From: JASGDB01 sp049841315 | GTDB taxonomy: Bacteria; Bacteroidota; Bacteroidia; Flavobacteriales; Weeksellaceae | DNA: 51,933 nucleotides | NCBI GenBank assembly: GCA_049841315.1 | Contig: JASGDB010000040.1 | Coordinates: 1-51,933, forward strand | Reading direction: 5' to 3' | In this document: positions 16,335 to 23,816 of the stretch, piece by piece | Position numbering within the stretch: position 1 is the first letter of the stretch | How the letters are laid out: each line of letters opens with the position of its first letter | Notes under the pieces: generated by a model | What the model saw: only the letters and a program-made list of their open reading frames with translations | Databases searched by the model: none | Told to the model about the DNA's origin: nothing | Position numbers and translations under genes: made by a program

Positions 16335-16372
16335 AATATCAAAATATCCACCGTCCGCAGAATTTAAACCAC
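16294..16372 (-). repeat. Right 79-bp inverted repeat of the invertible segment
   Basis: Perfect inverted copy of 13973-14051. It lies 93 bases before the recombinase start codon. Confidence 0.95.
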
Positions 16373-16429
16373 GATATTTTATAGGGTTAATTTCATCAAA
16401 AAATGGTTATTAAAACTTCTTTTATACAT

Positions 16430-16445
16430 TTATTGTCTACAATAA
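16430..16445. promoter_or_regulatory. Palindrome ahead of the recombinase gene
   Basis: ttattg-tcta-caataa is a 6-bp inverted repeat with a 4-base centre, 21 bases before the recombinase start. It could be an operator or a recombinase-binding site; there is no direct proof. Confidence 0.35.
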
Positions 16446-16465
16446 TTGCATAAAATAATTATAAA

Positions 16466-17068
16466 ATGACATACGGATACATCAGAATCAGCACAGACCA
16501 TCAAAATGTAGAAAATCAAAGATTTGAAATCAACCAGTTTTGTCAATCCAATTCATTGCTTGTCGATATATGGATAGATGAAACCGTTTCCGGAACAAAA
16601 AAGGTAGAGGAGCGAGAATTGGGTAAAATTTTGAAAAAAATGGAAACAGGCGACATACTTATTTGTTCGGAACTTTCCCGTTTGGGCAGAAATCTTTTAA
16701 TGATTATGGGCGTTCTCAACGAGTGTATGAATCGGGATATTCAGGTTTGGACTATCAAGGACAATTACCGTTTGGGAAGTGATATCAATTCCAAAGTATT
16801 GGCATTTGCTTTTGGTCTTTCGGCAGAAATAGAACGGAATCTTATTTCCCAAAGAACCAAAGAGGCATTGGCAAGAAAACGGGCAGAAGGTGTTATTCTC
16901 GGTCGTCCCGTAGGAAGCAAATCAGCCAAAACCAAACTCTCAGGACAAGAAAAAAAGATACAGGAATTATTGGATAAAAAAGTTTCGTATTCCGCAATCG
17001 GCAGGATTTTGGGCGTTCACAGATTGACCGTAAGTAGTTTTGTGAAAAGGCAGGAATTAGGTCATTAG
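16466..17068 (+). CDS. Mpi-family serine DNA invertase
   Basis: A 200-residue small serine recombinase. The catalytic serine is Ser9 in YGYIRIST, the conserved SRLGR is at 71-75, the E-helix region AEIERNLISQRTKEAL precedes the DNA-binding tail, and a helix-turn-helix (YSAIGRILGVHRLTVSSFV) ends the protein. Length and domain order match resolvase/invertases, and the overall sequence is like the Mpi 'master invertase' group of Bacteroides. It lies just outside the 79-bp repeats, so it stays in one orientation whichever way the cassette points. It is the obvious candidate to invert the methylase cassette, but no crossover site has been recognised in the repeats and homologous recombination is an alternative. 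Confidence 0.9.
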   Translation: MTYGYIRISTDHQNVENQRFEINQFCQSNSLLVDIWIDETVSGTKKVEERELGKILKKMETGDILICSELSRLGRNLLMIMGVLNECMNRDIQVWTIKDNYRLGSDINSKVLAFAFGLSAEIERNLISQRTKEALARKRAEGVILGRPVGSKSAKTKLSGQEKKIQELLDKKVSYSAIGRILGVHRLTVSSFVKRQELGH

Positions 17069-17082
17069 AGAAACTACCCTTG

Positions 17083-17128
17083 TTTTGTTACAAAATAAAA
17101 CAAAAATCACCTTTGTTTTGTTACAAAA
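17083..17128 (+). promoter_or_regulatory. Twin palindromic operators upstream of the DUF4143 ATPase
   Basis: TTTTGTTACAAAA occurs twice, at 17083-17095 and 17116-17128, exactly 33 bases (about three helical turns) apart. Each is an inverted repeat. The second lies between the -33 and -7 boxes of the promoter, a placement suited to repression. Confidence 0.6.
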
Positions 17129-17142
17129 TTTTAGTATATTTG
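17112..17142 (+). promoter_or_regulatory. Promoter TTTG-N19-TATATTTG of the ATPase-helicase operon
   Basis: TTTG at 17112-17115 and TATATTTG at 17135-17142, 19 bases apart, match the Bacteroidota consensus. The ATPase ATG is 17 bases downstream. Confidence 0.6.
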
Positions 17143-17159
17143 GGTTTGTTATTGTGATA

Positions 17160-18524
17160 ATGAAGAATTTTAAACGACATATTTTTGATGAATTGGTTCA
17201 ATGGAAAACAAGTTCCAATGCCAAACCATTGATATTAAGAGGAGCTCGACAAGTAGGAAAAACGACTTTGGTTCGTAGTTTCGGGGAAAGTTATACCCAT
17301 TTTATAGAGCTTAATTTAGAAAAAACCGAAGATGCCAATCTCGTAGAACGGAGTAATAGTGTGCGGGAATTGGTCAATTTTCTGGCGTTAAAAAATGAAA
17401 TTTCTCCAAAAGAATTTCCGGAAACACTACTTTTTATTGATGAAATTCAAGAGTCTGAAAAAGCTATTTCTTTTTTGCGTTATTTTTATGAGGACTTGCC
17501 GGAATTGAATGTCATTGCCGCCGGTTCTTTGTTGGAACATACTTTAAAGAAAACCAAAAATTATCCGGTTGGTCGGATAAATTATCTGTATTTGTTTCCC
17601 TTAAATTTTCAGGAATATCTTGAAGCACAAGGAAAAAAGAATTTGTTGGAACGATTTCGGAATGTTCCCGTTGACGACATTGCCCACGAACTCCTGATGA
17701 AAGAGTTCCACACCTATTGTATTGTCGGAGGAATGCCAGAAATTGTCGCCAACTATGTTGCCAATCAGGATTTATTGGCACTTCCACAGACTTATGAAAG
17801 TATTTGGAACACCTACAAAGATGATGTAATAAAATATGCCGATAGCAAATCGGAAGAAAATGTGATGAAACACATCGTCAATACCGCTGCATCATTTGTT
17901 GACCAACGGATTAAATTTCAAAATTTTGGACATTCCAATTATAAGTCGAGAGAAGTGAGTGAGGCATTCAACAATTTAGATTCCGCAAAGGTCATTCAGG
18001 TAATTTATCCTTGCACCAATGTAGAGCCGCCTATTCTTCCTGATTATAAAAAATCTCCACGATTACAATTTTTGGATACAGGAATTTTAAATTTTGATTT
18101 GAATATTCAAGCCGATTTGTTGCTGATGAAAGACCTTAGCGAAGCATACAAAGGAGCGATTATACCCCACATTATCAATCAGGAAGTTTTATCTTTGAAT
18201 ACTACGGATTACAAAAAGACCAATTTTTGGGTTCGGGACAAAACACAATCATCGGCAGAAGTGGATTTGGTCATTGCTCACGGAAAATTCCTGATTCCTG
18301 TTGAAATCAAATCGGGGAAAACAGGAAGTTTGAAATCCTTGCATCAATTTGTAAATCAAGCTCCCCATCAGTTCGCAGTCAGAATGTATGGAGGGAAATT
18401 CAACATTGAAGAAACCGTTACTCCGGAAGGAAAGCCTTACTTATTGATGAATTTACCTTACTATTTAGGGACGTATTTAAAACAATATATCAATTACTTT
18501 ATCACTAAATATAATGTCGAATAA
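17160..18524 (+). CDS. AAA ATPase with DUF4143 and nuclease-like C-terminus
   Basis: A 454-residue protein of the AAA_14/DUF4143 group. Walker A is GARQVGKTT at 28-36 and Walker B LLFIDEIQE at about 90-98. The middle carries DUF4143 (EFHTYCIVGGMPEIVANYV). Near the C-terminus EVDLVIAHGKFLIPVEIKSG has the E-D-x(n)-E-x-K spacing of PD-(D/E)XK nucleases, as in many family members. The ATG at 17160 follows a good promoter and fits the family start (MKNFKRHIFDELVQW). The gene overlaps the PLD-helicase by 11 bases, so the two are translationally coupled. DUF4143 ATPases also occur alone and their role is unknown; a defence role here is inferred from position. Confidence 0.88.
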   Translation: MKNFKRHIFDELVQWKTSSNAKPLILRGARQVGKTTLVRSFGESYTHFIELNLEKTEDANLVERSNSVRELVNFLALKNEISPKEFPETLLFIDEIQESEKAISFLRYFYEDLPELNVIAAGSLLEHTLKKTKNYPVGRINYLYLFPLNFQEYLEAQGKKNLLERFRNVPVDDIAHELLMKEFHTYCIVGGMPEIVANYVANQDLLALPQTYESIWNTYKDDVIKYADSKSEENVMKHIVNTAASFVDQRIKFQNFGHSNYKSREVSEAFNNLDSAKVIQVIYPCTNVEPPILPDYKKSPRLQFLDTGILNFDLNIQADLLLMKDLSEAYKGAIIPHIINQEVLSLNTTDYKKTNFWVRDKTQSSAEVDLVIAHGKFLIPVEIKSGKTGSLKSLHQFVNQAPHQFAVRMYGGKFNIEETVTPEGKPYLLMNLPYYLGTYLKQYINYFITKYNVE

Positions 18525-21500
18525 TTTTATCACCAACAATAAACAACAAAAAACACTAAAATCAAGGTTGAATACTTTGATTTCCATTAGTGATGAACTG
18601 AAATTTCTGGTAGGTTATTTCTATTTTTCAGGTTGGTCGGATATTTATCTGAGTCTTCAAAAAAATCCGCAACAAAAATTGAAATTGTTAGTCGGATTGC
18701 AGGTTTGTAACTATTTGGGTAATATCATCGAATACGCTGAACAAGGGGAAGAAGACAGTTCAAGAGATGAAGAGTTTCAGAAATACCTTGTTTCTCTTGG
18801 CTTTGCTTTGAATAATGAAGAAATGGACACCGAAGAATTTTACAATCAAGTAGGATTCTTCGTGCAGATGATAGAAGAAGACCGATTGGAAATCCGCAAA
18901 ACAGAAAACCCGAATCACGCAAAATTGTATCTTTTTCAACTGAACGAAGACCAGGCTGAAAAGCAAGGAATGTCGGGACAATTCATAACAGGAAGTAGTA
19001 ACCTAACCCGTTCTGGTTTACATAATCAGGAAGAATTTAATGTAGAGATTAAAGATTACGGTTATGGCGAAGCAGTTCAATATTTTGATGAATTGTGGGA
19101 CCGGGCAACACCTATTACCGAACATTTGGAGAACCGTAAAATACTGATTGATTTTATCAAAAATAAAACACAGGTTGCCACAATTACGCCTTTTGAAGCC
19201 TATTGTTTGGTTATAAAAACTTACCTCGATTTGCAAAATCAGGAAAATGAAGAGGTGGATTTGGATACTTTACTTGAAAAAATTGACCTCAAAAAATTCA
19301 GTTATCAGTCCGATGCGGTCAATCAGGCAATACAAATGATAAAGGAACACAATGGCTGTATCATTGCCGATGTGGTAGGTTTGGGGAAATCGGTTATTGC
19401 GTCGATGATTGCCCGACAGATGAATAAACGAGGCATCATTATTTGCCCTCCCGGATTGATGGGCGACCCCGAAAAAAAAGACAGCGGTTGGTGGGAATAT
19501 TTGGAGAAATTCGGATTACACAACTGGCAGGTATATAGTCGCGGAATTATAGACCGCATTGCAGATAATATTGAAGGAAGAGATTTTGAGGTGGTAATAG
19601 TAGATGAAGCACACTATTTCCGAAATCAGGATACAGCAGATTACGAGGCTTTATCGATGATTTGCCGTGGTAAAAAAGTTATTCTTTTATCGGCTACACC
19701 TTTTAACAATTCTCCGGCAGATATTTTTTCTTTATTGAAATTGTTTATTGTTCCCGGAAAATCGACCATTTCTCTGGAAGATAATCTTGCTGGGAAATTT
19801 AGTCGTTTAAATTACGAGTATAAGCAATTATCAGTTATTTTTAAAAATTGGAACTCCGCAGACGACAAGAAAAGAAAACAAGCAGAAGGTATTTATGTTA
19901 CAACAATCGACGAAAATCTTCCAATCGACATTAAAAAAGTAAAAGCACAGACTCAACGCCTTTCCAACGATATCAAACGCATCATCAGTCCGGTAGTCAT
20001 CCGCCGAAACCGTTTGGATTTGAAGCAGGATTATATTTATGCAAAAGAAGTAGGCGATTTATCCGAAGTGAAAGACCCGGAAGAAGTTTTTTATTATTTA
20101 GATGAGGAACAAGATGAGTTTTATGACAATATCATCAGTAAATATTTTGCGGAAAACGGTGTGTTTACAGGAGCGATTTATCAGCCATTTAGTTATGAAA
20201 AAATATTGAGTGATAAGCTCGATGAATTTGGAAACAGACAATACAACCAACAGAAAAACTTATACGATTTTATGCGTCGTATTTTGGTAAAACGATTTGA
20301 ATCTTCATTTGGTTCATTTGAAAAATCCATAGACCGATTTCTTCAGGTTCATCGATTGGTAAGAGATTTTATTGATAAAACAGGTAAATTTATTTTAGAC
20401 CGCTCGTTTATTGACCGAATTAAAGATTTTGAATTTGAAGAAATTGAAGCCAATTTGGAAAAATATGCAACAGGAGATTTGAAGCATAAAACACCCAAAA
20501 ACAATGAAGTTTATGATATTGATTCTTTCCAAAGAAAGCAAGAATTTTTAGATGATATAGATTCGGACATTAAGTTGTTTGAAGACATTCAAAAACGATT
20601 AAAAGAGTTAAAATTAGTAGAAAACGACCCGAAACAGGAAGAAATTATCAAAAAAATAAAACATCTTTTAGCCAATGAGCCGGATAGAAAAATCATTCTG
20701 TTTTCTGAATATGTAGATACTATTCATCATCTTGAAAAACGATTTAAAACCGAATTTAAGAATGAAGTATTGGTTTGTGACGGTAAAGTTTCAAAAGATT
20801 TGGCAAGACATCTAAACAGCGATTTTAATGCACAATACAACAGGGGTTTAAAAACCAATCATTTTAAAATTTTACTGACCTCGGATAAATTGTCCGAAGG
20901 ATTTAATCTAAACCGAGCCGGAGCAATCATCAATTATGATATTCCTTGGAATCCTACTCGTGTTATTCAAAGAGTGGGGCGTATCAATCGTATTGGGTCA
21001 AAAGTGTATGACGAGTTGTTTATTCTTAATTTCTTTCCATCACTGAAAGGAGCAGATATTGTAAAATCAAGAGAAATTGCTCAGCAGAAAATGTTTTTAA
21101 TTCACAATGCTTTGGGCGAAGATGCCAAAATTTTTGATGAAGATGAAGAACCAACACCCGCTTCATTAGGAACGAAAATCAATACCAATCCGCAAGAAGA
21201 TGGCGAAGTAAATACAATTACCAAAATCAGGAATCTGTATGCTGATTTACAAAAGAAACATCCCGAAATTATTGAAAAAATCAGTCAATTACCGCCGAGA
21301 GTAAAAACAGCCAAGAGTTATCCCGAATACGAATTAAATGTATTAAGACGAAAAGGATTGAGTTTATTTGCCCAAACCGTAGGAAAGGATGAAAGTAGAA
21401 CAATCAAAGAAATTGACTTTGAGGAACTTATACAAAAAATAGAATGTGAAATTGATGAACCTACTCTAAAACTATCATCTGTTTTTTGGAAATTATATGA

Positions 21501-21873
21501 AGAGGTAAAAGAATTCAAACCCAAATATAAAATGGGCAGAACGGAGATTTCTTTGGAGCAAAAAGCCGAAACGAACCTCAAAAAATCGCTCAAAATTCTG
21601 AAAGATTTGAATTTCGAAAATCTCAATTTTATTCAAATGTTGATAAAAGATTTGCGTTACTATCATACACTTTCTGTCAGGAGTATCAGACGAATCGGAG
21701 GGCAAGAATTGACTGATGATAAGAAATCTATTAGCGAGTTTTTAAAAGAAATAACGTATTTAAAACAACACCTCGGAGAAAATTATCTTGAAGACATTGA
21801 ATCTAAATCAAAAGGCAAAAGCAAAGAAGTCATCATCGCTATTGAGAATAATGATGAGAAGGAGTTGTTTTGA
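18514..21873 (+). CDS. PLD-nuclease/SNF2-type helicase fusion
   Basis: A 1119-residue protein. N-terminal PLD-like nuclease domain: HAKLYLF at 135-141 and GSSNLTRSGLHNQEEF from 160, a single HKD-type site that would need a dimer. Helicase domain: YQSDAV near 264, Walker A DVVGLGKS at 286-293, VDEAHYF with DEAH at 364-367, SATPFNN from 393, and motif VI VIQRVGRINRIGS near 819-831. The rest is a charged helical tail. Such fusions accompany DNA methyltransferases in restriction-like and phage-defence loci, where they translocate on and cut unmodified DNA. Translated with the ATPase (11-base overlap). It is the likely restriction or effector partner of the switchable methylase; no direct evidence. 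Confidence 0.9.
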   Translation: MSNNFITNNKQQKTLKSRLNTLISISDELKFLVGYFYFSGWSDIYLSLQKNPQQKLKLLVGLQVCNYLGNIIEYAEQGEEDSSRDEEFQKYLVSLGFALNNEEMDTEEFYNQVGFFVQMIEEDRLEIRKTENPNHAKLYLFQLNEDQAEKQGMSGQFITGSSNLTRSGLHNQEEFNVEIKDYGYGEAVQYFDELWDRATPITEHLENRKILIDFIKNKTQVATITPFEAYCLVIKTYLDLQNQENEEVDLDTLLEKIDLKKFSYQSDAVNQAIQMIKEHNGCIIADVVGLGKSVIASMIARQMNKRGIIICPPGLMGDPEKKDSGWWEYLEKFGLHNWQVYSRGIIDRIADNIEGRDFEVVIVDEAHYFRNQDTADYEALSMICRGKKVILLSATPFNNSPADIFSLLKLFIVPGKSTISLEDNLAGKFSRLNYEYKQLSVIFKNWNSADDKKRKQAEGIYVTTIDENLPIDIKKVKAQTQRLSNDIKRIISPVVIRRNRLDLKQDYIYAKEVGDLSEVKDPEEVFYYLDEEQDEFYDNIISKYFAENGVFTGAIYQPFSYEKILSDKLDEFGNRQYNQQKNLYDFMRRILVKRFESSFGSFEKSIDRFLQVHRLVRDFIDKTGKFILDRSFIDRIKDFEFEEIEANLEKYATGDLKHKTPKNNEVYDIDSFQRKQEFLDDIDSDIKLFEDIQKRLKELKLVENDPKQEEIIKKIKHLLANEPDRKIILFSEYVDTIHHLEKRFKTEFKNEVLVCDGKVSKDLARHLNSDFNAQYNRGLKTNHFKILLTSDKLSEGFNLNRAGAIINYDIPWNPTRVIQRVGRINRIGSKVYDELFILNFFPSLKGADIVKSREIAQQKMFLIHNALGEDAKIFDEDEEPTPASLGTKINTNPQEDGEVNTITKIRNLYADLQKKHPEIIEKISQLPPRVKTAKSYPEYELNVLRRKGLSLFAQTVGKDESRTIKEIDFEELIQKIECEIDEPTLKLSSVFWKLYEEVKEFKPKYKMGRTEISLEQKAETNLKKSLKILKDLNFENLNFIQMLIKDLRYYHTLSVRSIRRIGGQELTDDKKSISEFLKEITYLKQHLGENYLEDIESKSKGKSKEVIIAIENNDEKELF

Positions 21874-22034
21874 AAAATCTTTCATAATGAACTCAAAAAT
21901 AAAAGCATATTTCACAAAGAGAAGAATCAATCCGACTTGTAATTTAGCACTCAAAGAGATTAATGTTGGAAAGGAATCATAGAGAAAACAATAAAAGTGT
22001 TTTTCAGCCACCTTTTTAGCCACCCTAAAAATGA
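21874..22034. other. Right boundary of the island
   Basis: AT-rich gap of about 160 bases between the helicase and the tRNA cluster. It contains a 31-codon frame (21887-21982) and, at about 22006-22026, a doubled 'agccacc' motif. I see no intact gene. Islands often end at tRNA genes, which fits, but no direct-repeat att pair was found in the window. Confidence 0.35.
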
Positions 22035-22069
22035 AAAACCCTCTAAAATCAGTCGATTCAGAGGGTTTT
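22035..22069 (-). terminator. Terminator of the tRNA operon
   Basis: Stem aaaaccctct / agagggtttt with a 15-base loop; on the minus strand it is followed by a T-run. Lies three bases beyond the tRNA-Leu(UAA) 3' end. Confidence 0.7.
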
Positions 22070-22072
22070 AAG

Positions 22073-22156
22073 TACCCCAGACGGGACTTGAACCCGTACG
22101 TCCTTGCGGACACAGGATTTTAAGTCCTGCGTGTCTACCAATTCCACCACCAGGGC
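22073..22156 (-). tRNA. tRNA-Leu (anticodon TAA)
   Basis: An 84-nt class II tRNA: the 7-bp acceptor stem includes G-U pairs, the anticodon loop reads ctTAAaa, a variable arm (tgtccgcaaggacgt) is present, and the T-arm gggttcaagtccc is canonical. CCA is not encoded. Last gene of a three-tRNA operon. Confidence 0.95.
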
Positions 22157-22162
22157 AGGTAA

Positions 22163-22193
22163 AAAAAAAGAAGTTTTTGCAACTTCTTTTTTT
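22163..22193 (-). other. Hairpin in the spacer between tRNA-Leu(UAA) and tRNA-Gly
   Basis: Arms aaaaaaagaagtt / aacttcttttttt separate the two tRNAs. It may guide processing or act as an attenuator. The neighbouring spacer has a hairpin with the same aacttct core. Confidence 0.55.
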
Positions 22194-22194
22194 G

Positions 22195-22267
22195 AGCGAA
22201 AAACGGGGCTCGAACCCGCGACCTCAACCTTGGCAAGGTTGCGCTCTACCAGCTGAGCTATTTTCGC
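22195..22267 (-). tRNA. tRNA-Gly (anticodon GCC)
   Basis: A 73-nt tRNA with perfect acceptor pairing gcgaaaa / ttttcgc, D-arm agctcagctggtagagc, anticodon stem-loop caaccttGCCaaggttg, T-arm cgggttcgagccccg and discriminator T. CCA is not encoded. Confidence 0.97.
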
Positions 22268-22269
22268 AA

Positions 22270-22298
22270 AAAACTTCTAAACAGAATTTAGAAGTTTA
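22270..22298 (-). other. Hairpin in the spacer between tRNA-Gly and tRNA-Leu(UAG)
   Basis: Arms aaacttctaaa and tttagaagttt are perfectly complementary around a short loop. The core aacttct recurs in the other spacer. Confidence 0.6.
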
Positions 22299-22304
22299 AA
22301 CAAG

Positions 22305-22386
22305 TGCGGATGAAGGGACTCGAACCCCCACGCCTCACGGCACCAGATCCTAAGTCTGGCGTGGCTACCAATTACACCACATCCGC
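22305..22386 (-). tRNA. tRNA-Leu (anticodon TAG)
   Basis: An 82-nt class II tRNA with acceptor gcggatg / catccgc, anticodon loop ctTAGga, a variable arm tgccgtgaggcgt and T-arm gggggttcgagtccc. First gene of the minus-strand tRNA operon. Confidence 0.96.
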
Positions 22387-22419
22387 AGTCGGAAAGAACA
22401 CTTTCTCTTTTTGTGAGTG

Positions 22420-22452
22420 CAAATATATATATTTTTTGCGGATTAACACAAA
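22420..22452 (-). promoter_or_regulatory. Promoter of the tRNA operon
   Basis: On the minus strand TTTG (22449-22452), 21 bases, then TATATTTG (22420-22427), a good Bacteroidota promoter 33 bases before tRNA-Leu(UAG). Confidence 0.6.
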
Positions 22453-22535
22453 TAATTTTTTTAAAAATTTTCTTTTCATTGGTAGCAATATTACATTTCG
22501 TTTTCCTATTTTTACAATCTTAATCTTTAATTGAA

Positions 22536-22925
22536 ATGGAATTACAAGGAACAGTAAAGAAAATATCTGAAATTCTGACTTTTGCAAGCGGTTTTCAGAA
22601 AAGGGAAATGGTGCTTCTTACTCAGGAACAATATCCCCAGCCGATTAACATCGAATTTCTTTCCGATAAAATCAGCTTGCTGGATAACGTTTCCGAAGGT
22701 GAAAATGTGAAAGTAGGAATCAATATCAGAGGACGCGAATGGACAAGCCCGCAGGGTGAAGTGAAATATTTCAACTCAATTACCGGGTGGAGAATTGAAA
22801 AAGTAAAGGATGATGGTTCAGAACCGACAAGCGCAACACAAACAGCTCAGGCAACAGCGCCGGCATCCGCAACTCCGGACAATCCTTTTGCCGAAGATGA
22901 TGAGGATGACGGTCTCCCTTTCTAA
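22536..22925 (+). CDS. DUF3127 protein, single-strand-binding-like
   Basis: A 129-residue Bacteroidota-specific protein. MELQGTVKKISEILTFASGF, then QKREMVLLT, INIEFLSDKISLLD and GRE(W)TSPQGEVKYFNSI form the DUF3127 domain, predicted to be an OB fold. The C-terminus is low-complexity (TQTAQATAPASATPDN) and ends with an acidic tip DEDDGLPF that resembles the protein-interaction tail of SSB proteins. It is thus probably a nucleic-acid-binding protein; target unknown. Monocistronic, with a weak terminator after it. Confidence 0.85.
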   Translation: MELQGTVKKISEILTFASGFQKREMVLLTQEQYPQPINIEFLSDKISLLDNVSEGENVKVGINIRGREWTSPQGEVKYFNSITGWRIEKVKDDGSEPTSATQTAQATAPASATPDNPFAEDDEDDGLPF

Positions 22926-22944
22926 TCACTTACAGGAAAAACGT

Positions 22945-22975
22945 AATCCCTTTATCTGAAAAAGATACGGGGATT
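22945..22975 (+). terminator. Weak hairpin after the DUF3127 gene
   Basis: aatccc...atct / agat..ggggatt with a small A-rich loop and a short T-rich tail. Probable terminator. Confidence 0.45.
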
Positions 22976-23013
22976 CTTTGTGTTTTGAGAAACGAGTTGC
23001 GGGTTCGGGTTAT

Positions 23014-23069
23014 TCTCCTCCTCTGGAGGGGTGGAAAAATTTTCTTTTGAAAATTTTGACGGGGTGGTT
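23014..23069. repeat. C/G-rich dispersed repeat upstream of aat
   Basis: ctcctcctctggaggggtgg, an AT-rich inverted section (aaaattttc / gaaaatttt) and gacggggtgg form a compact palindromic unit, related in style to the C-rich elements at 8028, 47694 and 50170 and to the small insert in tsaB. Non-coding here. Confidence 0.55.
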
Positions 23070-23159
23070 CATGAATAAAACAACCTCAAACCATATCAAA
23101 CACTCAAACCAATCTATCTCTCCTCACTCCCATTCACCCATCAAAATCAAACAACAAAA

Positions 23160-23816
23160 ATGGTATTCCGCCTCAACCCAGACGAAATCACATTTCCCAA
23201 TCCCGAATTCTATCAGGGAGAAGGCGGCGTTATCGCATTCGGAGGAGACCTTTCGCCGGAACGGATTTGGTTTGCTTATCAGAACGGGATTTTTCCGTGG
23301 TTCAATCCGGGCGAGGAAATCCTGTGGTGGTTTCCGGACCCGCGTTTTGTTCTTTTCCCCGAGAAGCTCAAAGTTTCAAAATCCATGAAAAAAATCCTGA
23401 AAAATCAAGAATTTACCTTTACCGAAAACCAATGTTTTCGCGAGGTAATGGAAAACTGCCGGAACGTCGAAAGAAAAGGGCAGGACGGAACATGGATTTC
23501 CGATGAAATGATTGACAGTTACGAAGTCCTGCACAAATCCGGAAAAGCCAAAAGCGTTGAAGTATGGAAAGACGGAATCCTTGTCGGAGGCCTGTACGGC
23601 GTTGAGGTCGGGAGAGTTTTCTGTGGAGAAAGTATGTTTGCCAAAGTGAGCAATGCTTCCAAAGCGGGATTTATTGATTTTGTCCTAAGAAATCAAAATA
23701 ATTACGCTCTCATCGACTGCCAGTCGTATACGGAACATCTGGAAAGCCTCGGAGCGGAAATGATTTCGCCCCATGAATTTTTAACTTTACTAAAACAATA
23801 CCGCCATGAATCCTGA
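23160..23816 (+). CDS. aat: Leucyl/phenylalanyl-tRNA--protein transferase (Aat)
   Basis: A 218-residue enzyme adding Leu or Phe to N-terminal Arg/Lys so that the protein becomes a ClpS/ClpAP substrate. Diagnostic segments: GGVIAFGGDLSPERIWFAYQ, GIFPWFNPGEEILWWFPDPR, GQDGTWISDEMIDSY, GGLYGVEVGRVFCGESMF and IDCQSYTEHLESLGAE. Length is usual. The first ATG (MVFRLNPDEITFPNP) matches family starts. The 3' end overlaps the transporter gene by 11 bases, so the two are translationally coupled although functionally unrelated. Confidence 0.96.
   Translation: MVFRLNPDEITFPNPEFYQGEGGVIAFGGDLSPERIWFAYQNGIFPWFNPGEEILWWFPDPRFVLFPEKLKVSKSMKKILKNQEFTFTENQCFREVMENCRNVERKGQDGTWISDEMIDSYEVLHKSGKAKSVEVWKDGILVGGLYGVEVGRVFCGESMFAKVSNASKAGFIDFVLRNQNNYALIDCQSYTEHLESLGAEMISPHEFLTLLKQYRHES

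Larger units (their letters stand above)
13973..16372. other. Invertible specificity cassette (2.4 kb)
   Basis: Two 79-bp inverted repeats enclose 2242 bases holding two alternative C-terminal halves of the methylase, pointing toward each other; their stop codons (TAA at 15151-15153 and TAG at 15150-15152 on the minus strand) overlap. Inversion would join the constant first 701 residues or so to the other half, giving a protein of about 1095 residues instead of 1081. No spare bases separate the halves, as expected for a selected switch. Confidence 0.88.

Noticed and set aside
21887..21982. N-terminal relic of a tyrosine integrase next to tRNA-Leu
   Set aside because: The 31-residue frame (MNSKIKAYFTKRRINPT...) only vaguely recalls integrase starts and no att repeat pair was found; too weak to list as a gene.
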